Positions 1-14,531 are shown, numbered from the stretch's first letter. The stretch: 64,000 bases of DNA from Plecoglossus altivelis (GCA_036571765.1 BROE01000003.1:13712143-13776142); one strand, 5' to 3'. A program made the numbers and translations. Notes: generated by a model from the letters alone, not told the origin.

Positions 1-2296
1 GTGTTTTCTATGCACAATAGAACACACACACACACAATCAGGGATCTACAGAAAGACTTGGTAATAGACACAGAGAGCAGAGACAAGGAGAGAAATTGAG
101 TGTGAGATGGAAGCAGAACCGCTGAGATTAGTGTCATAAAAAGCTGAGAAAAAGACGAGATTGTAGAGAGAGAAGGAGACATTCAAAAAGACAATATGTC
201 ATGAATTTGTCCCAGGTGTGCTAATCCCCCCCCACACAACAGCACCGCCCTTTCCCAATCCCCACCCCCTGTGCTGCAGTCTGCTTCTGAAAAACAGCCC
301 TAAAACACACACTCCGGTGTGTTTACAGACACTGCAAGTTGTTTACGGTGAAGGAGGATGTGAATTTAGACCTGTCTGTCTCTGTTGTCAAGCAGAGTAG
401 AAGGACCAGCGGCGTCGTCATCTTAACCCCTGGTTAGCCCTGTACACCTGTCAGAGAACGCTTCACAGCCAAATACGCTGTGGTGGTACTGAGTGAAATC
501 AAGCGATCCTTTTCAGAACTGTTTCATGTCATCTAGCTTGCGATACAGCAGCCTCCCTTTTAGTTTGCTTTATTCCATCATGCAGAGACTCACTGGACCT
601 CGTCTCCGTTCCTATCCCACTTCACTCCTCGTTTGCTCATTTCTACTCTCCCTGCATTTGTGTCATGTCTTTTCAGTCCTTACTGTGACTCCCTTCGCTC
701 TCTCATCAGCCTGTGCTTGCCTGAAGGTTCTGAAACTCCTGGTTCACCAGGCTTGTTAAGGCCATTTTTTTGTTGACTCCATCAGGTGGTTCATAATGTT
801 TCATCAAGAGGGACCATCTTGGACATCAATTCTCCATTATGCAAATCTACCTAAATGGAAGCGCTCGTATTTCTCAGAAAATCCCAAAACGTAAATATGC
901 GTTCCCACAAATACACACGCGCACACACACGGACGCACAAACAAGCTAAAAATATTGAGGCACACACAAGTAGACAGATGAGGCAGAAAAGCTTTAAAAG
1001 GTTTTTAATTTAGTCATGTACCAGGACAACAACACAAGTCTTACTCAATAATGTGCCCTTTCATAACCCTCCAATCAGTATATGACCCTACCCCTCTACC
1101 TATGCAATCCAAATAATCGCTTCTGACATGACCCTTGGATAAGCTCCCCTCTCTGTACACTCTGTCTCTCCCTCCCGTCTCCTCTCCCTCATCTCTCCAT
1201 TTGTCCCCCCTCCTTCCCCTCTCCCCCCACCCTCATCTCCCCCTATCTCCTGTCCTACCCTCTTTTTTGCCAGTGTTATTACCATGACAACCACCGTAAA
1301 GACAAATTGAACATGAATGCAAATGTAATGAATGACAGTTCATTTTTTTGCCAGATGCCTAATTTGGTCGAACAGGGAACGTGTTTGGGGGCGATTCTGA
1401 TGAACATGATAGAACATGTCTGAACAGAAGGACAGATGTCGTTCCTGAGCTTCACACCTGGAAGCTGTGGTTTATAGGTCAGGTGCAGTGGTGGCGCTAG
1501 CGGTATGAGCGAAAATTACTGCCGATTAAAAGAATGCAGTGCATACTATTTTCCACATCCTGGATGGCTGTCAACACTGCTTTCGTGGGATTGATAAAGT
1601 CAGGTGAGTTGAGGAAAGGACGAGTCAGAACCACACCTAAAAGATTTGTTTGTGTTTGATGAAAACTTTTGAATCAAATGTATCTGCTGAGATTTCAGAA
1701 ATCTAGTATTTGCTGTGTACTGACTAACTGTGCTGTTATAGCCATAGATTATTTAATGAACCCCATATTGAATGAGGCACAGAGGAGAGAAGGTAATGAA
1801 GAAGAGAGGATGGAAGGGGTGGTGTTCGGCCAAAGCTATGGACAAGCCGCCTTGCCTCTCATCCCTCTCATCCCTCTCATCCCTCTCTGTCTGCCGTATT
1901 GAGTGGAGGACTCATTTAAGGGATATCCAGGCAAGATGGATGACCAGGTTTATGTCCACAGCTAAACCTAAACCTGTCGTAATTCAGGAAGTACCCCCCC
2001 CCCACACACACACACACACACACCCTACACACACAAGGATGCAGAGGGACAGGGAGGCAGGCCTCAAGTTTGACAGCAGCAGTGCAGAAGAAACAGTACC
2101 TGCAGAAATGAAGGCGATGAGGTTACTTCAGTACAGCTCAAGAAGAAAGATTCTTTCATGACTTATTTGAAATTCAGAAAATAAGAGATCATCTTTCTCA
2201 TTGCTACCTTGTAGGCCAAGACTCTGTGACTTCTTCTCTCTTACTTTCTCTCACTGTCACCTAGTCATCTCTCAAACCATTTCATTCTCTACAGCA

Positions 2297-2299
<3 letters not shown>
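1..2299. other. gene-free stretch
   Basis: No coding exon was recognised on either strand. The open frames here are short and of low-complexity composition. Visible landmarks are a 9-base unit (CATCCCTCT) repeated three times at 1860-1886 and a short C-run plus CA repeat at about 1994-2034. A pyrimidine-rich block lies at about 1140-1260. Confidence 0.6.

Positions 2300-2356
<57 letters not shown>
2300..2356. repeat. (TC)n microsatellite
   Basis: An uninterrupted dinucleotide TC/GA tract of about 57 bases, followed by an imperfect CT-rich tail to about 2405. It produces a false serine-leucine open frame on the plus strand. Confidence 0.97.
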
Positions 2357-2360
<4 letters not shown>

Positions 2361-2405
2361 TCTCCTTGCCTCCCTCTCTCTCTCACTCAATCTGTCTCTC
2401 TGTCT

Positions 2406-4452
2406 CTGCATTAGCCTCTAGCCCCTGGAGTGTAGGTTCACAGCCCAGATACACATTGTGGCAGATAAGCCTGCTCTGGGTTAGAATTACAGCCCTTTCA
2501 ACTCCTGATTGAAACATCCAGGCTCTCGCTTGGAATCGATCTCAAACAGGAATTAAGCAAAAGGCTTTTTTCAAAGCTCCAGGTTCCAACATGATCTTCA
2601 ACAACCTCAGATGATAGTCAGAGAATCACTGATACGAATCCTCTCCAGCAGCCCTGCATCACAATGATTACCCTGACTACTTAATGTGCGTTGTGTCGGC
2701 GTCACCAGGGAAGATTAAACCTCCAGTCCACAAGCTGAGCCCTTGTTTCTGCCACCACACCAAAATCACTTCCTTCTTATCCAAGATTATCCACAGTTGC
2801 CTGTGCTACATACTGTATACCGCAATATTATGACGTAGCCACAAAAAACCCCTAACCCTATCCCAAACTCATGTATCAATGCGATATGAATATGTATATC
2901 TTTATGACATGATCATGTGTATTCTTATGACAAGTATATTATTGTAACATTGCTATGTAAATAATCAGGATATGGCAGCTATCATTTTACATGATTACCA
3001 TTATAATTATTATTTTTATTGTCATTATAATTATTATTATCATACTGTACATTTTTATGACAGCACAGTGCTGCTCGACCTATGTTGCAGACTTCTAATT
3101 CAGTGGTTCCAGCACACCAGTACACTGCTAGCTTTCTAAAGAAGGTTAGTGCTGTTTTGGCACTGGTCCCTCACTGTAAACACTAAAGGAGAGAAGACCT
3201 TCTTAGCACTGCACATTTCGGCACGTAGTATGTATTAGCATATCTTAAGTCCACAGTCAAATGGAAAATTCAAATATTGAACTCCAGGCTACCAGTGAGC
3301 TCATTAGCAAATACTCCATCTGTGTGTGACGTTTAGAGTAGGGCTTTCCACTGTTTTTACATGGCCATGATTGTGGGATAGATATCCGTGTTTGAACTAA
3401 TTACAACGTCCATTGGTTGAATGATTGGTTGATTCTGTATAATAAATAAACGCTAATAAAGGTGCAGTGCTTACTAAGGCGGAGTGTAGATAAATAGATC
3501 GTTTCTTCTTGGAATGTGAAAACAGATAGGGTGACCTGACAGCCTGCTGTCTTAGCACCTAGCAGCTAACAAACTGCTGCCCAAGCACCTATCTATGCCT
3601 CGCACTACTGGCTAATGATCACAAACATCTCTTTGTCAGATCCATTGAATTTGGTCACAGTGAATACATGTAACTACAATGAATTGCTATGTCATCAAGA
3701 CTAAAGTCTGGCTACTTATGGTGACAAGATTGATGCTCTACAATGGATTTTGGCCCTCTAAGAATGGATTCTGACTTCCCAAATGACCAACCACGACCAC
3801 GGAGCAGGGTAGCCAGAGGGGCTGGAAGAGGGATTCACAGGCAGATAGCCTGGGGGGCTGGACGGATGGACAAAGCAGGCCCTGGAGGGTGACCAGGGGG
3901 GGGTTTGGAGGGGTGGGGTGGTGAAGGGCGGAGTCACCTGGGGTGTCAGAAGCAAACGAGCTAGTGAGAGAGGAGGACAGGATCAGCAGAGGAGACGTAA
4001 CACACGCACACACACGCACGCACACACACACACGTAAACATAGTCGGGGATCAGTGACAGTAAGTGAGTGTTCTGATCTTTACCGCCTACCTGCTTCCTT
4101 CCTTCCTCTTCTACAGATTTGTGAGTTTATTCCAACATCTAAAACCTAAGCCTTTGTTTATATTATAATTTAAACAAATGTCTCGTTGTTTTCTGTTTAA
4201 TTACCTAAACGCTCAAAACATCAATTAACTTATTATATTTAATTACACTGCCATGAAAGCCTATGTCGAGTCTTAGTTAACTCTAAATGAATGGAACTGC
4301 TGAGGAAACCAAAGTGGACAGTATCTCACTACATTCCAGATAGCAAAGTAATGCCATAATAATAGTGACCAAATTAATAATTGAAAAAGGGTTTAGAGTT
4401 AAGGTGTTTTTTGTGCTGTCATTTCATCCTGCTGTTTGTTTACACGGCAGTA

Positions 4453-4456
<4 letters not shown>
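2406..4456. other. gene-free stretch with a G-rich segment
   Basis: No exon recognised. At 3896-3928 the plus strand has G-runs of 8, 4, 4 and 3 separated by short loops, a candidate G-quadruplex. An AT-rich patch of ATTATT motifs lies at about 3000-3060. A CA-rich patch lies at about 4001-4033. Confidence 0.55.
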
Positions 4457-4492
<36 letters not shown>

Positions 4493-4500
4493 CGTGCGTG
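4457..4500. repeat. (GT)n microsatellite
   Basis: Alternating GT for about 30 bases that grades into GTGC units (TGCGTGCGTG) at its 3' end. Confidence 0.95.
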
Positions 4501-4627
4501 AGAAAGAAATGACAGGGAGACATGATGTCATCAGTCGTCAGTGTTCAGTGTGTCCTGCTGTCCCTCACTCTAATCACATCATAGACTGCTAACTGGAGCA
4601 ATGATGACGATACTCATCATTCCCCCC

Positions 4628-4636
4628 AGTCAGTCA

Positions 4637-4684
<48 letters not shown>

Positions 4685-4699
4685 CATCTCCCTCTCTCG

Positions 4700-4732
<33 letters not shown>

Positions 4733-4768
4733 ATAATAATATGTCTGTCTGTCTGTGCTGTCGTCCTG

Positions 4769-4844
<76 letters not shown>

Positions 4845-4845
4845 A
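4628..4845. repeat. compound microsatellite (CTGT)n-(CT)n-(TA)n, twice
   Basis: A tetranucleotide CTGT tract (about 4632-4684) is followed by CT and TA tracts. The same order CTGT, CT, TA then repeats at about 4741-4842. The repeated order suggests that the compound unit was itself duplicated. A TA-rich, partly self-complementary segment with many TATATA motifs continues to about 4990. Open frames of 70-135 codons here are repeat artefacts. Confidence 0.95.
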
Positions 4846-4990
4846 AATATACTGTATTATATATTATGACTATAGTATATCCCTGTTGTATATTATACTG
4901 CTATTACATATACGCCAGTATATATATACATTATATATATATACATTATATACATATATACATATACACAAAGTATACTGTATATTCTGT

Positions 4991-7900
4991 AATGTATATC
5001 AAGTTTGAACATCTCTTTCTGTTTGTCTGTTTTACTCCACTCCTCTTCTCCCTCAAACATGGGTCAATAGAGGTGCTTTAAGCATGTGCAAAAGCAATGG
5101 GGCAAGTAAATACTGTCTTTTTCTTGACCTGATCTTTGCAACCGCTAACGACCCTTGATCTACCGCTGTACCTTCTAAATCAAGTGCATCTAGAACCGTG
5201 ATGCACTAGTTGATTGAATATCATGTACAACATTAGTGGAGACACCTTCATTGCAGTCAGCACTCTGAGATGCAATGAAGGGAGGCAGGTCAACACCAGG
5301 AGTGGAATGAGGGCAACAGATAGCTGGATCTATACAGTAGAGTAGAATAGAGTGCTTTGTACTGAGACACTTGGTAAATCAATAATTTGTTGATTTGCTC
5401 TAAGTCGGGAAGCTGATGGTGATTGGTTGGAAGAACTTTCTGGGAATTATATGTGCCTTTTATCCTGCAGACTCCAACGTGTAGACCTAAACATTCAGCC
5501 CTCAGCCCTCAGCCTCCAGCCCCACACCCCCTGCCCCCAGCCTCCAGCCCCACACCCCCTGCCCCCAGCCTCCAGCAACCAACCCAGAACCTGCAACATG
5601 CTGTTGTAAAGCCAAGGGGAAAGAGCTGAAAATGACAACCATCCTAAAAAGTGGGTTGAAACAGTATGTTTTACTGTCCACAGTGCCTAGCAGAGAGCAG
5701 AGGAGCACAGCGAGAGCGTGTCAGGTTATGAGCCGTTGCCAAGAGAACCAGCGCCAAGGCGATCAGAAATGAAACAAGCTCATTTTTCTGTCTATCCCAC
5801 TCCCTCGTAGGCATTACTGCACCTCACGCTAATTACCTTGCATCTTTCATCCACCGGATAAAACAGACTGTTTGCAATTCAAACATATCATGTCTCTTTC
5901 TCTCTCTTTATGTCTCTCTGTTCATTCTTTCCATTCTTTCTACATCCCTTCATCCTCCTTCTATCTTTCTCCCCGCAGTTGGTGTTTGTATGTCTCTCTT
6001 CCTTGCTCTCTCCATCTGTGGAACATGGTTTATAGAACTGAAGAGAGTGAAAGCATCTTCAGCTCTATGATCTCTTCCTGCTGCTCCCTGATCTCCACAA
6101 CATTTAAACCAGAATCACGTTCAGAGAGGGCGCATTTTAAACAGGATTTTAAAAAGTATGAACCCGCTCTTTGTCAGCGCGCGCCTCGCTCTCCCATGAC
6201 GCCCTGTCGGTGACGGATGACTCATCCACACATGAACCTCACATACATTTGGTGAATCCTCTATTCATCCCTTATATCAAATACATTTCAAACACGTAAC
6301 CTTCAGTGGCTTCACAAAAACGGTTCTAGAAATCTGTGCCGGATGAGTGGCTTCCGCGATACTCTTGACTTGATCGCGTGGAGACATCGTGTTCAGTACT
6401 GTCAATGTTCGCTACAAATGTTTGAGAATTCCCCCAAGAGGAACATCCATGAAAAATCGCCCACCCACACATTTTCATCAGAAACTATCTTCTGGTCATT
6501 AATGGCTCCAAATGAATCAGGATTCTTCAAACCCCTTTTCATATGTGGGAATCCTCTGCACCATTGCATCATTATTTTCTGTATATAACCACCACTACAT
6601 TGAGGCATTAGTGCATGTGGAGCCAGTTTATCAAAGGCCTGGGTATGGCCATCCAAACTAAGTGGGGGGACGTTGATTTTCGTTCTGGGAAACGAGATTT
6701 TCAAATTCTGGAAACGAGCTGTCCTACCCGTTTTTAATGGTTGGACGCTAAGAGTTTGAAGGCTTTCAAGCATACAAGTTCGACACCTTGGCTACTGCAG
6801 CATGTTCTGCTGCACATCTGTCAAACAGAATGAGCCATAGTCAACCCACTGGGCAGCCTGCTTCTATCTAGGATGCCTCGCTGATTAACAAAACACAGGA
6901 GCCGTCTCTGTACGGAATATCCACGTCGAAACTTTTAATAATAATATTTGGCACAATCTTTATCACCTGGTTTCAGCACTTAGGATGATAAAACCCAATC
7001 AGTGACAAACAGATGTAATTAGTGACCTGCCCCTGTGTGAAACTGTCAAATTAACGCCCCTACGTACTGCCTACTCTGTAAACGGCTGTTAAACCATGTC
7101 TGGCACTTCCAAGCTCGGGATTAGATGTATGATCTGACACAGCCAACAAGGTATGAGACACCACCAGCGGACATTGCAGACCAGCGATGAAGCTAATGTG
7201 GAGGATGAGTCTGCTGTCCACCACATCCACACAGGACATTTTCATCTGCGTAGTGTCTGAATCCATGTCTGCCTCACCAGCAGACAACATTCAGCAGAGG
7301 GGTAAAAGCAGCGACATGCATGAGAGGATACTGTTTGCTGTGCTCGAGAGCCAATTTGCATCTTCACGTATCAGTTAAGCTGAGGCCCTCCACTCAGTGG
7401 AGAGGTTAAGTTTATGCACCGAATTGGCAGACAGCATGTTGCCCACGATGGGAGGTGACAGGTGGTGGGGATAGGGGTCAAAACCACACAGGTGTTGATG
7501 TGCACCTGCCTTGCTAACGCTCATCTCCCCCCCCTCCCTCCACCACCACCTCGCACACACACTTGAATGTGCACCTGCTTCGCTGACATGCTGAGCCACA
7601 GAAACAGACACAAACACGGCGTGCCTCTGCCTTGCTAATATGTCAGCCGCGCAAACGTACACACTTGCCACCACCATAGACGCGCCAACGGAATGGCAGC
7701 TATGTTGAACAAGCAACACCTGCGGCTGTGCTCCTGTATTGTGAGTTCGCACCAATAAACAGTGAGACAACACTCATTCCGGAAATAAAAGCACAAACCA
7801 ACTTAGCTGGAACCTGTATCATGTCATTATCAGGCAGACAGAACCTGAAGACATTAGCTTGTCTAAATACCCTTGCATGCCTTCTTGGGTGTGTCAGGGA

Positions 7901-9398
7901 AGACAAAGTGGGATTTGGTAATCAGGAAGTTACAACACTGCACAGCATGAGGTGAGATGTTTAGTGTTATCACTCAGGGCGGTCCAACTTCTCTCCATTT
8001 CTGGGAATCTTACTCCAATGATCGAACACACAGGAGCATGCACGCACACACACACACGTACACACACACACTTGGAAATCTGCCAAAACTCTGGTGTCCA
8101 CAGATAGACTGACTGTGTCTGTGACCCCACTTCAAACTTCCCCATTACGTGTGAGACCATGGAGAACTTCGTGGAGGTGCTGAAAGGTGTTTTTCAGTTT
8201 CTATCCCATCTGGGTCTCCCACTCACGCTATCTGTTCTCTCTCTTTCACTCATGCACAAACTGTTCCATCCAGCTTGACCTCTCTCCCTCTCTCCCCTTT
8301 TCTCGTTCTCTCCTCCTCCTTTCTTTCTGTCTCTCTCTCTCTCTCTCTCCCTCTCTCTCACCCCCTCTCTCGCTCCCTTCTCCGTCCATCCCCCCACTGA
8401 TTAGCCACTGCTCCGACTGTAGGCTTCCATCTCCTAGTCTCATCACACTGAAGACCACTCCATGCCTTAGCTGTGTCCTCAAAAGGGAGCCGTTTCAACA
8501 TGCTTGGGAGGATTGATGACAACATTGACTCAGCAGATTCGGTGCTGTTCACAGGCTGGGAGTCACATGACCCCAGGAGAGAATCTACTGTCACCTTTCA
8601 TCTGAGTTGGGTGAGGAGTGGCTACAGAACACGTCAGTGCCAAGTCATGGAATGTCGTGTTCTTAAGTCTTAAAAGTGGCAGTGGCAACAAATTTAAAGC
8701 CGGATGCTATGCGAATAACAGAATATCCCAAGTTGATACTCTCCCTTTACAATATGAATTCTATTACAGCAAAGTCTTGTTTGCATCTTGTGATATATAC
8801 ACTACACTAGTCTATTGGAAAGTGACATAATCATTGTGTCTATTCTACTTATTTCAGAGGAGTGAGGCCCAGAGTAAGGCCCATGATTTATTCAGTAAAG
8901 ATTTAAAGTTTGTACCCTATAAACCTGTTGTGTAAGCCAGTGAAGCCCTCTGAAAGTAGTTATCAACACAGACAGCTCACTGTCACTGAAACGTCCATTT
9001 ATTATTCCGGAGTGGCCCTCTACTTCTAGCCAATTATGCTCCAGCAAACCTGTTCCGACCAATTGCCTTTGGGAAGATGGGTGTTCCTCCTTGGCTTATT
9101 TTGTGAAACCCCTGTCAATCAAATTGGAGCTGCAGGAGAGCGTGGATAGTGGAAGTTCCCGACAAGAAAAGAGTGCAGTGTTTTCACCACTGAATTGAAT
9201 TCATAATTCATAGTTACCACTTGCAGCATGAATTACCTTGACTGGAATAAAGGGAGAAGGATAAGGAAGAAAGACTAAAAGAAAGGAATATCTGACTGAA
9301 TGTAGAAAGAGAATAACCAGAGAACAAAGCAAAGAATGGCCTCTCTCTTCACGTCTATCTCGCTGTCTCTCTCTTTCTCTCTGTCTATGTCTATGTCT
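4991..9398. other. gene-free stretch
   Basis: No exon recognised. It holds a 28-base duplication at 5513-5575, described separately. CA-rich patches lie near 8043-8072 and CT-rich patches at about 8281-8380. Confidence 0.55.
5513..5575. repeat. 28-base tandem minisatellite
   Basis: Two exact copies of a 28-base C-rich unit (5513-5540 and 5541-5568) plus a 7-base partial third copy. The unit starts CCTCCAGCCCCACACC. Confidence 0.93.
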
Positions 9399-9414
9399 CT
9401 CTCTCTCTCACTCA

Positions 9415-9460
<46 letters not shown>
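9399..9460. repeat. (CT)n microsatellite
   Basis: A CT tract with one interruption (ACTCACG) near 9408-9417. It is followed by the palindromic-looking repeats AATTCAATTCA. Confidence 0.93.
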
Positions 9461-9461
<1 letters not shown>

Positions 9462-12400
9462 AGTTCAATTCAATTCAGTATGCTTAAATTGGCAATTATT
9501 TCCAACGTGTTAAAGCTAAACATACTGGGCGGTATGCAAACATCCATATACGTCTACACATAAATAGTTGTTGTTTGGTAAGAACAAAATGTTTAACAAA
9601 AGTAATTACTGTCAAATGGAATACAACAACTTGAAGTCTGTCTTCCAATTCCCAACTCGTTCTACTGGTCTCTGCTCTTGCTCTCGCTCTGCCTTCTCCG
9701 TGCCATAAGGTCCTGACCGCGTCTCTCAGGGGTCAGCGTTCCCAATTGGGTGGGTGAGAGTTAAAGCAGCAGAAACGATGCGGCCTTCCTACATTATCTT
9801 TACTGCTCTCGTAATCTTCAAATCATCACAGTCATTTTAACAGTGTCTCATTAGAGGCCCTCACATCCAGGTGAGTGGTGCGGTAGAGCAGAGCCACTAC
9901 TGTGACCTGGCCGCCTTATATTATCATCATCACGCTGTCATAAAGCTTTACGGTCCATATAACAGAGGTCAGGTCCAACTGCCAACACGGTGCAAATATG
10001 AAAATAGAGTTATTTAAATAAATCAATAGAACTCCACTTTGTAAATGTGATTGTGTTTTATGAGTGAGGCGCCGGTCATTGTGTCGGCTGGTTGGCTGAG
10101 CTCACTGTGTTTGATCTACATGCCCAGGATGGTGTTGTACAGCTGCCAAATTGGTGAGCTGGCATTATGACCAACAACTCCAGCCAACTACTGGGGGAGG
10201 TGTGTGTATGTGTGTGCGCCCTTGTGTGTATGTGTGTGTGCGTGTGTGGCTCAGTGCCCCCACGCAGCAATCAGAACACTGTCACTTACAGCTTTGTTCA
10301 CCTTCACAGACAGAGCATAAGAGGCCCTCGTTCATTAACTTCGGGATGCACTGCATAGATTGATCGTTGAAATGCCAGGCCTGCTTCATGAACAGCAACA
10401 ACCAAGTTCCTGGAAGAGTTCATGCTTGCAGTCGTTTGGATGTGTATAATGCGAATGTTGCCAGAGAGGAAAGAGTAATTACATGTCAGGTGGTTATGTC
10501 ATAGGTCAGGTGATGATGTGTTCACCTGTATGATGAGAAACACTGGCCATCTCCCCACCAGTTGACAGTCTATAAGGGTGAGTAGGCACGCAAAGACACA
10601 CACAGACACACACTATAACACACACACACACAAATGCACGTAAAAATGTCCCTGTGTGAAACACACTGTTGTAAGCACACGTAAACACACACACACACAC
10701 CGTACCACACACACGCACCAAGATAATTGCAAACCTAATTATGTCCAGGAATCAGAGGAGGTTGCTGGTATGTCGGTCTGGCAACAGTGCTACAACTACC
10801 GCTGTCTCTGTTTCACATGTAAGCTCTCTCTCTCTCTCTCTCTCCTGTTCGGTTCCAGCCTTACATTGGTTAGGATGTAACAGAGGTAATGATGTTGTTT
10901 GCAGATTATTGATGATGTCATTCCTTTGTAAGCAGTGTCTGAGTATCTGAGACATTTTTCCATTGTTCCCCTCACATCCACGACCACATCCATCACCGCG
11001 CCACCAACCATCGATTGGTGCTGTTGTTTTGGTGCTCCAGAACAAACACACAGTACCACACACTGTCGTCCATACACGCGTGACATGTCATTAACAGAGA
11101 CATTGAGAGAAAACAAAGAAGGACATGAGTCAATGCCTCTGAATACCTCCTGAGATGAATATGTATTTTACACCTGTGTGACAAGCCCTGCAGCAATGTG
11201 TATGCGCGTGTGTGCGTGCGTTTTGCGGTTTTCGTTCCCAATTTGGATGATTTTCTATTACAGACGGGCGCGCTTAACAAATGCTCAAACCCACGCCCCT
11301 GCCTCCATGTGTGCCTCTTTACAGTAAGGTGACTGTGATTACAGATTTGGGAACATAGTCTTCGTTTTTTTATTGGATTTGAATGTCAAATGCACTACCC
11401 ACTTGATTCATTCTTTATGCAGCTTGATGTGTCTGCATCCTTGGAAGCGACTGCGCTCCCAGGTTCTTCCTGCCTCTGCTCCAGCTGTGCTTGCACGCCA
11501 ACCTGAATAAGACTCCTATATTACTATTCTGTGTATTGAATTAATGAGTTTGTTACGCACCATACACAGTTGAGAGAAGAAAACGAGGAGACCAAATGTT
11601 GGTGTATTCACTTGTTTTTCATCTCATCAAGAAGCTTTGAGGATAGACAGTCGTCACTAGAAGCTCTCCAAATGAATATGTGCAGCTTTGCAAACCGGAG
11701 GAAACAACTTGTAATACGTGGAAAGTATTCTGCCAAGGTGGCGGAGGCCATGGAAAATCCAAAGCTGTCACTCCACCTGAATAGCATCTTTGACAGATGG
11801 TGAAGAATCATCAGATGTGTGATCGCAGCTGGCTAGTCAGCATACCAGAATAACTGCGATTCAGCTGCAAAAACAAAGGTGCGGATGCACCCATTACCTT
11901 AAATAGAACAATAAAGACAATGAACCACAATAACTTTTTCTTGAATGTATGGCTGTCAAAGAGGTACACCATTTGACCAAAGTGTTTAGATACTGTTACA
12001 CCTGTACGACTGTATATGAGCCTGGAACGCTGCCATAGGCCGACAAGAAACCTTAATGTTGAATATTGAATATGAGGTTCCATTGGCTATACTGTATCAC
12101 CCTTTTATAATCAAGTTCAATTTTTTTTCCTAAATCACTTTAGGAATACACAAGGAGAAACAAGATATGTTGACATCATTCACCATCCTGGTGAATGTCG
12201 GGATGAATTCACCAGGATGGTGAATGGATGGACTATGGATGAATTCACCAACCCAATCTGCTGGTCTGGATACTGCTACTTATCTTACATGTTGGTCAGG
12301 TGTAAAGCTTTACCATAGACGTGAAAGCACTCAACTATTGAACATTCACATTTCTATGGGAAGAATTGTAAAAAAATAATGAAGTATTTCTGTAAATCCA

Positions 12401-13910
12401 TAAGATTCTCAAAGTCGTACTGTCTTCAAGGTTGCTGTAGACGTTTTTCAGTGAAGTTTCCGCTTTTCATGTAGAGAAAGGCAGCAAGGCAGCAGCATAG
12501 ACACCGTTACCAAACAATGATGGATGCTGATGAGGATGGTGACAGTAATCACACTGGCAAAACACAGACCAATCAGAACCAGACTCTGGCTGGGACAGGT
12601 GATGTTGTACAAGGACAACACTGACAAGTGACTCCATAGACAGACACCCATCACACACGCACACAATGCACATGTAGGCAATCAGTCACACGCACACACT
12701 CTTGGAGCAACACATAGTCTAACACTTTTATCGTACATGCAGAAAATGGAAGTTCTGTGAAAAGCAAACGCTTTTTAGAGCTAGACGACATACCTCCATT
12801 TTGCATCTGTGTCAGGTTAAAGCGTAATACGTTGCCAGTGTGTTACCAGCAGTGTTCCAACGTGCCAGGTGTGACTACCTGCTCTCTTCCTCCCCCTACA
12901 GACAGAAGAGTGACCAACAGGCAAGAAGGGCTCGTCCAGCCTCCAGTACCAACCCTTACCATTTGTTCCAGTGTAGCCACATGACAGTGTGCCCTGCCAC
13001 GCTGAGCACTCAAATTCTCCGTGCCCGGGGAGCAGCAAACCTTTCTGCATGCAGGCTGAAGCAGGAAGGAAATTTCCCCTTAGACAATCCACTAACCCTG
13101 GCACATACTGAGGCCAAGGTATGAAAGAAAGAGGAAAACAAAGCCACCACGATACAAAGGTGAGAATAACAGAGTGGTTTCCATCTCACGCACACACTCA
13201 AATGTATTGTCCATTCATCGTATTGCGACTGTATAAGCACAGCACTGATGCAATGTAAAACTGCATATATGTGTGCCGCCATGTGTGTATGCTTCCAAGC
13301 CATTGCAAGGTATATGTGAATAGGCTTTTTAGACAATAAACCATGATAGATGGCTTTCGTTCTTTAGTGTGTTGAGCACTAGTGAGATCAGCCGGAATGC
13401 AAAGACTTGAGGATTGAGCAATACAAAAAAGACAACAAAGGAAAATGAAAGCCATCTTTTCTCGAAATGCTTTTCTCCATTATCACAGGGAGGGAAATGT
13501 GCAACTCACTCAGACAGAGAGAAAAACAAACTGTGTCACCTCTCCTCTTCTCTGCTACCTTGTTCTGTCTCTTCCCTCTCAGCATCTCCTCTCCTCTCAT
13601 GTCCCCTACTGTGTAGTGTAAGACTCATGTTTCATTACAGTATAGTGTAACTGAAAGAACAGATGGCTTCTACCTGTTTCCGAGCAGCTTTATTTGAGTG
13701 CATCCATCACTTAAAAGAATCCCAAAATATGTACCAGATCTGGAGCAGATATTGAAACTGAATATCTCTGTCTTATCGTGGAACAACCACTACTCTAACT
13801 TCATCTCCTCTCGTTCCTCCTCCATCTCCTAATTGCCCTGCAGAGAGAAATATGTCAAAGAAAAAACTTTTCCGATTGTTTATCAGACTTAACATCACAT
13901 AGATACTGTG

Positions 13911-13913
<3 letters not shown>
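9461..13913. other. gene-free stretch
   Basis: No exon recognised. It contains CA/GT-rich patches (about 10,200-10,250, 10,595-10,720 and 11,200-11,220), a short CT tract at about 10,826-10,842 and the inverted repeat at 12,178-12,225. A pyrimidine tract followed by CAG at about 12,885-12,900 resembles an acceptor site, but no convincing exon follows it. Confidence 0.5.
12178..12225. repeat. perfect 19-base inverted repeat (hairpin)
   Basis: The left arm 12,178-12,196 begins ATTCACCATCC. The right arm 12,207-12,225 is its exact reverse complement, with a 10-base spacer. Each arm is itself nearly palindromic (ATTCACC...GGTGAAT). A further ATTCACCA lies at about 12,242-12,249. Confidence 0.9.
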
Positions 13914-13966
<53 letters not shown>

Positions 13967-14000
13967 GGCAGGCAGACAGACAGACAGACAGACAGACATC

Positions 14001-14051
<51 letters not shown>
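13914..14051. repeat. (GACA)n-(GATA)n compound microsatellite
   Basis: About 85 bases of GACA units with two GGCA variants are followed by about 50 bases of GATA units. On the minus strand this reads as false leucine, serine and cysteine-rich peptides. Confidence 0.97.
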
Positions 14052-14311
14052 TTTGTCGAGAAATCCACATTTCCTGTTTAGACCAAGGACAGATCAGCAC
14101 AAGTTTGATTAGATATGCTAATGCGGGATGCCATGCGTATGCATCACCATAAGTAATTAAACGCATGACTTCTCCTATTATTGACATAAGTCGTCCATTC
14201 AGAGGACAAGGATTTCTCCTGTTTCCTGTTATATTTTCAATATGCATCCATGACTGCCTGGCTGGGGGAAGGCTCTTCTGGCTCGAAGGGCACAGCAGGT
14301 GGATACAGACG

Positions 14312-14374
<63 letters not shown>

Positions 14375-14531
14375 GGCAGGCAGGCAGCCAGGCAGCCAGG
14401 CAGCCAGGCAGCCAGGCATATTTGCACTATGGGACAGTAAAGCAATGTAAATATGATGTAAATTTAGTTTTCCAATCTGATGCAGAGACAATGAGTCTGA
14501 CGTAGAACTGAGGGGAAGACGGAGGTGAAGA

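Noticed and set aside
4601..5008. Open frames of 70-135 codons on both strands
   Set aside because: They are translations of CTGT, CT and TA microsatellites, with serine-leucine or isoleucine-tyrosine runs only.
12817..13124. Possible exon after a pyrimidine tract and CAG at about 12,900
   Set aside because: No family similarity, no matching donor with a conserved frame, and both strands equally open.
13914..14051. Regular spacing that might suggest a CRISPR array
   Set aside because: It is a tetranucleotide microsatellite without repeats and spacers of CRISPR size, in a vertebrate genome.
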